Assembly: GCA_905220665.1 (NCBI GenBank)
Contig: CAJNAR010000121.1
Coordinates: 1-19,067, forward strand
Source: Albugo candida
Lineage: Eukaryota; Oomycota; Peronosporomycetes; Albuginales; Albuginaceae
Reading direction: 5' to 3'
Length of the DNA: 19,067 nucleotides
The translations under genes were made by a program, and so were the position numbers. The stretch's first letter is position 1; each line of letters opens with the position of its first letter. The notes under the pieces are model-generated. The model was given only the letters and a program-made list of their open reading frames with translations, was not told the origin of the DNA and ran no database searches. This document shows positions 1-8,091 of the stretch, piece after piece.

Positions 1-3000
1 ACTGTCTTCACATCTTCTGGTAATCTTTATGGCGACGAACGTTCTAATTAGGAAGCCAATCAGGCTACTTCAGCAGCAGAGGAGGAAAAGTGGATATGGT
101 ATAAACGCATTCAGATGATTATAACAGGATTTGTGCATGTATTTCAGTATGGATTCACGAAGACGATTAAAATACAGTCTATAGTGAGAAATGCCATGAC
201 CGTCTTCACATCTCTGGTAATCGCGATGGCGACGAACGTTCTAATTAGGAAGCCAGTCAGGCAACTTCAGCAGCAGAGGAGGAAAAGTGGATATGGTATA
301 AACGCATTCAGATGATTATAACAGGATTTGTCCATGTATTTCAGTATGGATTCATGAAGGATGTTTAAATTATTGTATATAGTGAGAAAAGCCACGACTG
401 TCTTCACATCTTCTGGTAATCTTTATGGCGACGAACGTTCTCATTAGGAAGCCAATCAGGCTACTTCAGCAGCAGAGGAGGAAAAGTGGATATGGTATAA
501 ACGCATTCAGATGATTATAACAGGATTTGTCCATGTATTTCAGTATGGATTCATGAAGGATGTTTAAATTACTGTATATAGTGAGAAAAGCCACGACTGT
601 CTTCACATCTTCTGGTAATCTTTATGGCGACGAACGTTCTAATTAGGAAGCCAATCAGGCTACTTCAGCAGCAGAGGAGGAAAAGTGGATATGGTATAAA
701 CGCATTCAGATGATTATAACAGGATTTGTACATGTATTTCAGTATGGATTCATGAAGGATGTTTAAATTACTGTATATAGTGAGAAAAGCCACGACTGTC
801 TTCACATCTTCTGGCAATCTTTATGGCGACGAACGTTCTAATTAGGAAGCCAATCAGGCTACTTCAGCAGCAGAGGAGCAAAAGTGGATATGGTATAAAT
901 GCATTCAGATGATTATAACAGGATTTGTCCATGTATTTCAGTATGGATTCACGAAGACGATTAAAATACAGTCTATAGTGAGAAAAGCCACGACTGTCTT
1001 CACATCTTCTGGCAATCTTTATGGCGACGAACGTTCTAATTAGGAAGCCAATCAGGCTACTTCAGCAGCAGAGGAGCAAAAGTGGATATGGTATAAATGC
1101 ATTCAGATGATTATAACAGGATTTGTCCATGTATTTCAGTATGGATTCATGAAGGATGTTTATATTATTATATAGTGAGAAAAGCCACGACTGTCTTCAC
1201 ATCTTCTGGCAATCTTTATGGCGACGAACGTTCTAATTAGGAAGCCAATCAGGCTACTTCAGCAGCAGAGGAGCAAAAGTGGATATGGTATAAATGCATT
1301 CAGATGATTATAACAGGATTTGTCCATGTATTTCAGTATGGATTCACGAAGAGAATTAAAATACAGTCTATAGTGAGAAATGCCATGACCGTCTTCACAT
1401 CTCTGGTAATCGCGATGGCGACGAACGTTCTAATTCGGAAGCCAATCAGGCTACTTCAGCAGCAGAGGAGGAAAAGTGGATATGGTATAAACGCATTCAG
1501 ATGATTATAACAGGATTTGTCCATGTATTTCAGTATGGATTCACGAAGACGATTAAAATACAGTCTATAGTGAGAAAAGCCACGACTGTCTTCACATCTT
1601 CTGGCAATCTTTATGGCGACGAACGTTCTTATTGAGAAGCCAATCAGGCTATTTCAGCAGCAGAGGAGAAAAGTGGATATGGTATAAACGCATTCAGATG
1701 ATTATAACAGGATTTGTCCATGTATTTCAGTATGGATTCATGAAGGATGTTTAAGTTACTGTCGATAGTGAGAAAAGCCACGACTGTCTTCACATCTTCT
1801 GGTAATCTTTATGGCGACGAACGTTCTAATTAGGAAGCCAATCAGGCTACTTCAGCAGCAGAGGAGGAAAAGTGGATATGGTATAAATGCATTCAGATGA
1901 TTATAACAGATTTGTCCATGTATTTCAGTATGGATTCATGAAGGATGTTTAAATTACTGTATATAGTGAGAAAAGCCACGACTGTCTTCACATCTTCTGG
2001 CAATCTTTATGGCGACGAACGTTCTAATTAGGAAGCCAATCAGGCTACTTCAGCAGCAGAGGAGGAAAAGTGGATATGGTATAAACGCATTCAGATGATT
2101 ATAACAGGATTTGTCCATGTATTTCAGTATGGATTCATGAAGGATGTTTAAATTACTGTATATAGTGAGAAAAGCCACGACTGTCTTCACATCTTCTGGT
2201 AATCTTTATGGCGACGAACGTTCTATTAGGAAGCCAATCAGGCTACTTCAGCAGCAGAGGAGGAAAAGTGGATATGGTATAAACGCATTCAGATGATTAT
2301 ACCAAGATTTGTCCATGTATTTCAGTATGGATTCACGAAGACGATTAAAATACAGTCTATAGTGAGAAAAGCCACGACTGTCTTCACATCTTCTGGTAAT
2401 CCTTATGGCGACGAACGTTCTAATTAGGAAGCCAATCAGGCTACTTCAGCAGCAGAGGAGGAAAAGTGGATATGGTATAAACGCATTCAGATGATTATAA
2501 CAGGATTTGTGCATGTGTTCCAGTATGGATTCACGAAAGACGATTAAAATACAGTCTATAGTGAGAAAAGCCACGACTGTCTTCACATCTTCTGGTAATC
2601 CTTATGGCGACGAACGTTTTAATTAGAAGCCAATCAGGCTACTTCAGCAGCAGAGGAGGAAAAGTGGATATGGTATAAACGCATTCAGATGATTATAACA
2701 GGATTTGTGCATGTGTTCCAGTATGGATTCACGAAAGACGATTAAAATACAGTCTATAGTGAGAAAAGCCATGACTGCCTTCACATCTTCTGGTCATCGC
2801 GATGGCGACGAACGTTTCTATTAGGAAGCCAATCAGGCTATTTCAGCAGCAGAGGAGGAAACGTGGATATGGTATAAACGCATTCAGATGATTATAACAG
2901 GATTTGTCCATGTATTTCAGTATGGATTCATGAAGGATGTTTAAATTACTGTATATAGTGAGAAAAGCCACGACTGTCTTCACATCTTCTGGCAATCTTT

Positions 3001-3890
3001 ATGGCGACGAACGTTCTAATTAGGAAGCCAATCAGGCTACTTCAGCAGCAGAGGAGCAAAAGTGGATATGGTATAAACGCATTCAGATGATTATAACAGG
3101 ATTTGTCCATGTATTTCAGTATGGATTCATGAAGGATGTTTAAATTACTGTATATAGTGAGAAAAGCCACGACTGTCTTCACATCTTCTGGCAATCTTTA
3201 TGGCGACGAACGTTCTAATTAGGAAGCCAATCAGGCTACTTCAGCAGCAGAGGAGCAAAAGTGGATATGGTATAAATGCATTCAGATGATTATAACAGGA
3301 TTTGTCCATGTATTTCAGTATGGATTCACGAAGACGATTAAAATACAGTCTATAGTGAGAAAAGCCACGACTGTCTTCACATCTTCTGGCAATCTTTATG
3401 GCGACGAACGTTCTAATTAGGAAGCCAATCAGGCTACTTCAGCAGCAGAGGAGGAAAAGTGGATATGGTATAAACGCATTCAGATGATTATAACAGGATT
3501 TGTCCATGTATTTTAGTATGGATTCACGAAGACGATTAGAATACAGTCTATAGTGAGAAAAGCCATGACCGTCTTCACATCTCTGGTAATCGCGATGGCG
3601 ACGAACGTTTCTATTAGGAAGCCAATCAGGCTATTTCAGCAGCAGAGGAGGAAACGTGGATATGGTATAAACGCATTCAGATGACTATAACAGGATTTGT
3701 GCATGTGTTCCAGTATGGATTCACGAAAGACGATTAAAATACAGTCTATAGTGAGAAAAGCCATGACTGCCTTCACATCTTCTGGTCATCGCGATGGCGA
3801 CGAACGTGCTTTTTGAGAATCCAATCAGGCTATTTCAGCAGCACAGGATCAAAAGTGGATATGGTATAAACGGATTTAGATGAATCTTAC
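1..3890 (+). repeat. Tandem satellite, ~198-bp unit, homogeneous part (about 19-20 copies)
   Basis: The landmark TTCAGCAGCAGAGGA recurs (sometimes with one mismatch) near 70, 267, 466, 665, 864, 1062, 1259, 1456, 1654, 1852, 2050, 2248, 2446, 2644, 2843, 3042, 3241, 3439, 3636 and 3835, so the unit is 196-199 bp, head to tail, cut by the left window end. Each unit also contains a GAACGTTC palindrome and the motif GTGAGAAAAGCCA. Two main sequence types alternate irregularly after the motif GGATTCA. Type A reads TGAAGGATGTTTAAATTACTG and type B reads CGAAGACGATTAAAATACAG. Type B units sometimes continue with ATCGCGATGG in place of ATCTTTATGG. Short open frames such as 115-315 and 1304-1504 appear only in units of one type and are by-products of the repeat. 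This is non-coding satellite DNA; I do not recognise the family. Confidence 0.97.
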
Positions 3891-4910
3891 AGGATTCTGA
3901 AATACAGTTCCGTATCATGGATGCTTGAAGATGATTGAATTCGTGACTTTAGTGAGAGTAGTCACGGTATTTTTCATATCTTATGTTAAGCTCGATGATG
4001 ACTTACGTTCTTTTTGAGCAGAGAATCTGGTTTCTAATAGTGCAGGATCAAAAGTTGATATGATATAAGGGTTTAGAGTGATCATAACACGATTTGAAAT
4101 TACAGTTCCGGGTCATGAATGCACGACACACGTTTTGCATAGTATGAGAGAAGCTAGCAATTATTCCGCATCCTATGGTTTTTGTCTATGACGACTTACG
4201 TTCTTATTGAGAAGTCAATATTGATCATGCCAACAGCACAGGAGCAATGGTTGTTATAACACAAACGATTTTAAATGATTATAACAAGATTTGCAAATAT
4301 AGTTCTGTATCATGGATGCGTTGTACTTATTCCATCAACTTGAAATGCCAGGATTGTTTCCGCACCCAAGGCTTTACGTTCTTGTTGAACGCACAATCCG
4401 GACCGTTACCGCAGTACAGGAGCCAAAGTTGATATAGTATAAACGAATTTAGATGATCATACCAAAATTCGCAGATATAGTTCCGTATCATGGACACACA
4501 AAGGACGATTTGATTAGTTTAACATGTGAGAAAAGCAAAGACTGTTTTCGCGTTCTATGGTATAATACTTTGTCACTTCACGTTCTCATTGAGGTGACAT
4601 CTTCAATTGTTCTAGTACACGAGACCCCATGTTGATATAGTATGAACGGTTCAGATGATGATTAGAAGATTTGAAATATACTTTGCTACGTTAGATTCAC
4701 GGAAGCTTTTCTCCGTATTCTGACAGTAGAGATAAGTCTCAACTGTTTCCGCATATTGTGGCAATCGCAAGCATGCCTTTACGTATTCATTCCGGAGTCA
4801 ATTGTGACCGTTCCAGGAATAAAGCATCTCATATTGATAATCTTCAAACGTATTTGGAAGAGTACAAGCGGATTATCCGAAATACCCAAATTTGCTGAAT
4901 TTTTCATGAA
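3891..4910 (+). repeat. Diverged edge units of the ~198-bp satellite (about five copies)
   Basis: The same satellite continues but decays towards the right. The landmark ACTTACGTTC (from GACGAACGTTC) recurs near 4001 and 4194, then as TTTACGTTC near 4373, CTTCACGTTC near 4576 and TTTACGTATTC near 4779, a spacing of roughly 180-205 bp. Each is followed by a recognisable remnant of the AAAAGTGGATATGGTATAAACG block (for example near 4049, 4426, 4631 and 4833) and of GATTATAACAGGATTTG. Identity to the main array drops visibly from unit to unit. The frames at 4247-4432, 4453-4635 and 4756-4962 lie inside these decayed units and look like chance. No gene is seen here. Confidence 0.85.
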
Positions 4911-4994
4911 ATACCTTCTATCTAATACAACAACTCAGAACAGTCACCGACTGCGTTGTTAGCAGAAACGTACTCTGAAAAAACCATAGTGTAC
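4911..4994. other. Transition between the two satellites, unassigned
   Basis: About 85 bp between the last recognisable 198-bp satellite unit and the first firm match to the 619-bp satellite. A stretch starting near 4935 (AGTCACCGACTGCG) resembles weakly the GGTCACTTGCTAAT segment that precedes the matched part of the 619-bp unit. The diverged 619-bp copy may therefore reach back to about 4935, but this is too weak to call. No gene, no RNA gene and no obvious target-site structure are seen. Confidence 0.4.
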
Positions 4995-5174
4995 ACTTAT
5001 TTGTTCTCATGATAGCGAGGGTATCTATGGTGTACTTTTCGTGCTTACAATGATTGTGAGCATCGTTATGATATTTATTTGCAAGCCGAGAAACATTATG
5101 AAAATACTGGTGAGCACCTTGATGTAACGAAGTAGATGGTGGTTTCAAAAAGCATCATAGTCTAAATATCTTTC
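4995..5174 (+). repeat. Left half of a diverged 619-bp satellite monomer, interrupted by the MULE
   Basis: From CATGATAGCGAGGG through TTATTTGCAAGCCGAGAA to GTAGATGGTGGTTTC and GCATCATAGTC, this stretch is collinear with the first half of the 619-bp monomer, with many substitutions and small indels. It shares an exact 19-base run, TTATTTGCAAGCCGAGAA plus one flanking base. The match stops where the transposon begins and resumes on its other side at 7722. This is therefore one edge copy of the 619-bp satellite split by an insertion. It is far more diverged than any monomer after 7776. Confidence 0.88.
5167..5174 (+). repeat. Left target-site duplication of the MULE (TATCTTTC)
   Basis: The 8 bases immediately outside the left terminal inverted repeat, TATCTTTC, match the 8 bases immediately outside the right one, TATCTTTT (7722-7729), at 7 of 8 positions. 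MULEs usually duplicate 8-11 bp on insertion. The sequence is T-rich, so part of the match could be chance. Confidence 0.6.
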
Positions 5175-5405
5175 GGGAGCGCATATAATCACACACCCCT
5201 TTGATTATTATCCCACCTCCCCCACTCAGGAGCCAATAAAATCATTCCGTATCAGTTTCACCAATCACGTAATTAATATGATATTCATTGATTTCAATTC
5301 TTCAACAACGCTCGCTGACATCCACGACGCATGCACCGCAGTGCGAAATACATCAAACGCGTTCTATTCCCGCCTCGAAGTCGCGGAGAGTGATGTCAAT
5401 AGCTT
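5175..5405 (+). repeat. Left terminal inverted repeat of the MULE
   Basis: The reverse complement of 7489-7721 aligns along this whole stretch. Shared runs include AGCCAATAAAATCATTCC, TTTCACCAATCA, TTTCAATTCTTCAAC, GCCTCGAAGTCG and GATGTCAATAGCTT. Identity is roughly 80 percent by eye, with small indels. Similarity stops just after AATAGCTT. This copy lacks a 4-bp insertion present in the right copy and carries GTG where the right copy has the transposase ATG. Confidence 0.94.
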
Positions 5406-5517
5406 GCAACCTCATAGAAAAAGCTCTCTACTCAGTAGATGATCGCTCAGGGTTCGGGAAGGTTCACTTAATATGCCTTTCGTATTTCTTGAACTTCCGC
5501 TTTGGTTGCTGTGATGC
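5406..5517. other. MULE subterminal non-coding segment after the transposase stop
   Basis: This 112-bp stretch lies between the left inverted repeat and the TAA stop of the transposase (5520-5518, minus strand). It would be the 3' untranslated part of the transposase transcript. I see no clear polyadenylation signal or coding content. Confidence 0.5.
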
Positions 5518-7557
5518 TTAAACATCCGCAAAAAGAGATGGTTTCCGGCTCGCTGATCGCTGCGATCCTGAACGGGGACGGCCGCGTGCATAAACTTCAT
5601 TTGGTTCGTCAGCTTCGAAAATTTTCGGAGCATTCAAGCCTACCAGTGCTGTCTGTAGCCGCTTTTGCTGGTGCGGATCCATTTCTGCATGGTGACGTAC
5701 AATTGATTCGGAAGTTTTTCCGATCACGTGTCCCACTGGTGCAGGACCTTGATGAAGTGGCTGCTCCAACCAGCAATGGTGGTCAAAGTCAGAAGCCGAT
5801 AGCGAAGTGGCGTTTGCTATCATCTCCCGCAGCTTATGCTCGCAGGTTAGTCCCATTGACTTAGCAAAGACCCCAAAACACAATGTCAGGGGAGCAGGTT
5901 GTATGGCAAGGTTGTACTTTCCGTGCACCTAAAACATCAAAGTTTCAGCACGTGGATAAATAAAGGGAAGGATTGCTCTCACTTGATTTGCATTTATTAC
6001 CTTGAACAAAGCAAATGACGAGATTTTCCGAACAACTGTAGACCGGACGTCTGTCTGCAAGCGTATGGGTACTCTTAACATCTCCAAACTTATTTTTGGC
6101 TAGTCTTGATCCTTTGTGCTCCCCCAGAGTGCAACATTTTACCATGAACACCGTGGATATTGGTTGTGGAGACCGTAATTCACTGTTGCAAAAATGCATG
6201 ACTACCTTCGACTCTGGAAGGAACTGCATCACCACAATGTGCAACTCTGCTAATCCACGCATTCACAACTGTTCTCTGCGCCGTTGGAGCCACGTGGATT
6301 CGAGATAATGTACCAGTGGAGGCGACACGATTTCCCTAGTGGTTCTCCAGCGGTCCTCGAAGATCTCGGCGTCAGCAAAATTTCACAGTGATAGCCATAG
6401 CTTCCAAAACTCACTGTATTCTTCGTCTGCTTGAAAGTGTGTTTTGCAATTGGCCTGCACATTCTTGTCATAAGAAAGGCAAATCACGACCTAAAGCATC
6501 TGAAAAAGCATGTTTTATTCCAGAATGAGGGCGAGTTCTCGGACGACGACCATCACCACTTTGCGACCGTCAATCATAGCGCTATGCCAATCTCGAAATC
6601 GTGCAAGGGATTAGGTATAATCGGGTCTACTCCTGTCAGAGAGGAAGCAAAACGAAATGACACGGTTTGATTTCTTGGTGTGGCGCCAACAGTGTGAAAA
6701 AGAGGCATCTTGTACCTAAACCAAACGCGTACGTGCTCTTGGGCATGATTGGATGTCTCTGTTCAAAATTTTCATATGCATACCTATTAGTCTTGTATGT
6801 CGAATCCATGAAAAAGACGAAATTTGGACAAAAGATACGAGCTAGCGATACAGTTGTGTTTGGGACAGTAAACAGACACCGGAGTTTCCCATCTGCATGC
6901 TTTCGAAACCTGTAATACACTTTTTCCTCTTCTAGTAAGTCCAGTAGAGCTTTAATAGGTTGACGTCTATTGAGTGTAATGTTTCGCTCCTAGTTCATGT
7001 GCAAACGTTTAGTTTTGGTTGCTAGATGCGCTCAACTAGAAAGAACTTTGACTACCTTTTTCTTGCTGCTATGTATATCCTGCCTGACACCAGACAGACC
7101 TGAATTATTCTGGCGGAGGGTTGCAAGAACAACGCGCGGAGATGCGCCAGGTTTGTTCATATTTGGAACCATATTCTTCTGCTCGGAATGACGGGCTCTT
7201 TTTCTCGTGTAGTCCGATGCATCAGTAGCGGCATCATGGCTATGATGTTCGCCGTTTGTGAACAAAAGGTCCCATTTGTAACCCGAATCTGGGTGTTCTG
7301 GATCGTTGTCCCGTTGGATAGCAGTCTGCCATGTAGAGCTGGTTTCGATAAGCGAAGTGTTTCGAAGCCCGCTTCCCAATTTACCGTAGCGTCTCCCTTG
7401 CACGCAACCTAGCCATACCTTTCGCCTTTCTCCGATTTTAGTTTTCTTTGAGCGAGCGCGACCCACAGCATACCCGTGCAGTTCAGCAAAGCTATTGACA
7501 TCGCTCACTCTCCACGACTTCGAGGCAGGAATAGGACGCGTTTATTTGATTTTGCAT
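5518..7557 (-). pseudogene. Decayed MULE transposase gene (FAR1-like N-terminus, DDE catalytic region, SWIM-like C-terminus)
   Basis: The gene read as about 650 codons. The likely start is the ATG at 7557-7555, inside the right inverted repeat. A 4-bp insertion near 7501-7506 then shifts the frame; the left repeat lacks it. The next block (7508-6784) holds FAELHGYAV, a GEHHSHD zinc-ligand motif and ASPRVVLATLRQNN, with in-frame stops TGA (7034-7032) and TAG (6992-6990), then KALLDLLEEEK and the first catalytic Asp in DSTYKTN (codon 6806-6804). After a 68-nt intron it continues RYKMPLFHTVGATP. It then shifts frame near 6640 to RPDYT-stop-SLARFRDW and VVVRELALIL, where the expected TDRELAL second catalytic Asp is Val (codon 6544-6542). 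KNVQANCK, VVNAWISRV and SRVEGSH follow; the third acidic residue is Glu, codon 6209-6207. The C-terminal frame holds KISSFAL, a TAG (5931-5929), KSMGLTCEHKL (SWIM-like) and RGRPRSGSQRS, RKPS. Motif assignments rest on general knowledge of MULE transposases. The protein cannot be made. Confidence 0.92.
6716..6783 (-). other. Probable 68-nt GT-AG intron in the MULE transposase gene
   Basis: On the minus strand the exon ends ACT AAT AG, followed by GTATGC...GGTTTAG and then G TAC AAG ATG. Removing exactly these 68 bases joins AG to G and gives the codons for N-R-Y-K-M-P-L, the expected continuation of the DSTYKTN catalytic block. Without removal the frame is wrong, since 68 is not a multiple of three. 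Boundaries are GT and AG. I see no clear branch-point consensus. The alternative is a 68-bp filler insertion flanked by AGGTA, but the exact frame repair and GT-AG ends favour an intron of a size usual in fungi and oomycetes. Confidence 0.72.
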
Positions 7558-7721
7558 TGTGGTGGATGCGTTGAGGATATAAGCGAACGTCGTTGAAGAA
7601 TTGAAATTAATAAATATCATATAAATTACTTGATTGGTGAAATTGAAAAGGAATGATTTTATTGGCTTCTGGATGGGGGAAGTGTAATAATTATAAAGGG
7701 GCGTTGCTTATATGCGATCCC
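7489..7721 (-). repeat. Right terminal inverted repeat of the MULE, containing the transposase start
   Basis: This is the inverted counterpart of 5175-5405. Read on the minus strand it begins GGGATCGCATATAAG, with an AT-rich TATA-like stretch (CATATAAG near 7716-7709) close to the end and CCTTTATAATTATT further in; either could serve the transposase promoter. The first 17 or so codons of the transposase, from the ATG at 7557-7555, are part of the repeat. A 4-bp insertion (GAGCGATG versus GATG in the left copy) near 7501-7506 breaks the reading frame here. Confidence 0.93.
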
Positions 7722-7729
7722 TATCTTTT
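7722..7729 (+). repeat. Right target-site duplication of the MULE (TATCTTTT)
   Basis: The 8 bases directly outside the right inverted repeat match the left flank TATCTTTC at 7 of 8 positions. They are followed by more T residues, so the duplication length is uncertain by a base or two. Confidence 0.58.
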
Positions 7730-8091
7730 TTCTTGTTTTGTAATATCGACGACATGAACTAGATTTTCAAGTAGATTGGTATAAAGTTCTTCCACAAGTA
7801 TCAATGATTGGCGATGACGTTACTTTTTTCATCCCAACCTTCAAAACGATTCGTGGCGGTTACTGTGACAGAGTTTCCCAACTGAGAAAAGCCAGATGGT
7901 TTCTCATTAAAACAGAGATCTTGATCGCAACCGGTCTCGATTCTCAAGTAGCCAACTTCGGAGATTGGTATTCTACAGCATCTCACACTGAGTTAAAACA
8001 AACATTTATGTAGATTAAAAGCAGATATGTTCATATTCCTACTGAGCTGAAAAAGAATCAAGCAAATTTAACTTGGTCTACCAACTAAAAT
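7722..8091 (+). repeat. Right half of the MULE-interrupted 619-bp satellite monomer
   Basis: The sequence resumes the 619-bp monomer at the point where the left half (4995-5174) stopped. 7722-7775 is strongly diverged: TTGTTTTGTAATATCGACGA corresponds to AGAAATACAGAATATCGACGA of the array. From about 7776 (AAGTAGATTGG) onward it is nearly identical to the main array, with a handful of private differences, including GTATC for GTTTC near 7800 and GCC for GTC near 7950. It is contiguous with the first complete monomer at 8092. Confidence 0.92.

Larger units (their letters stand above)
5175..7721 (-). mobile_element. Mutator-like DNA transposon (MULE), 2,547 bp, degenerate
   Basis: The element is bounded by terminal inverted repeats of about 231-233 bp that begin GGGA(G/T)CGCATATAA, with imperfect 8-bp target duplications outside. 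Nearly all of the internal sequence is one transposase gene on the minus strand, running from within the right inverted repeat (7557) to 5518. MULE membership is shown by the transposase: an N-terminal FAR1-like region with an HHSH zinc-ligand motif, the DSTYKTN catalytic block, an SRVEGSH block and a C-terminal GLTCEH zinc-finger remnant followed by RGRPRSG and RKPS. The element split a pre-existing 619-bp satellite monomer. It is no longer autonomous because of several frameshifts and stops. The two inverted repeats differ at roughly a fifth of positions, so the insertion is not recent. The host is probably a fungus or oomycete, inferred from the transposase type and the short intron. Confidence 0.93.

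Noticed and set aside
115..315. 66-codon frames at 115-315 and 1304-1504 as small genes
   Set aside because: They lie wholly within satellite units of one sequence type and disappear in neighbouring units with ordinary variants.
1..3890. CRISPR-like array
   Set aside because: There are no short repeats separated by unique spacers. The whole ~198-bp unit is repeated without unique sequence, and the context is eukaryotic.
5502..5864. 120-codon plus-strand frame as a gene
   Set aside because: It is antisense to the well-supported C-terminal part of the MULE transposase (GLTCEHKL, RGRPRSG, RKPS on the minus strand).
7032..7508. Host FAR1-type transcription factor derived from a transposase
   Set aside because: The frame is continuous with the transposase catalytic region through two in-frame stops, lies between matching inverted repeats and starts with GTG after a frameshift. 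It is a decayed element, not a domesticated gene.
5175..7721. hAT or foldback element in place of a MULE
   Set aside because: An 8-bp target duplication would suit hAT, but the inverted repeats are over 230 bp and the transposase motifs (FAR1-like N-terminus, DSTYKTN, SRVEGSH, GLTCEH, GRP tail) are those of MULEs.
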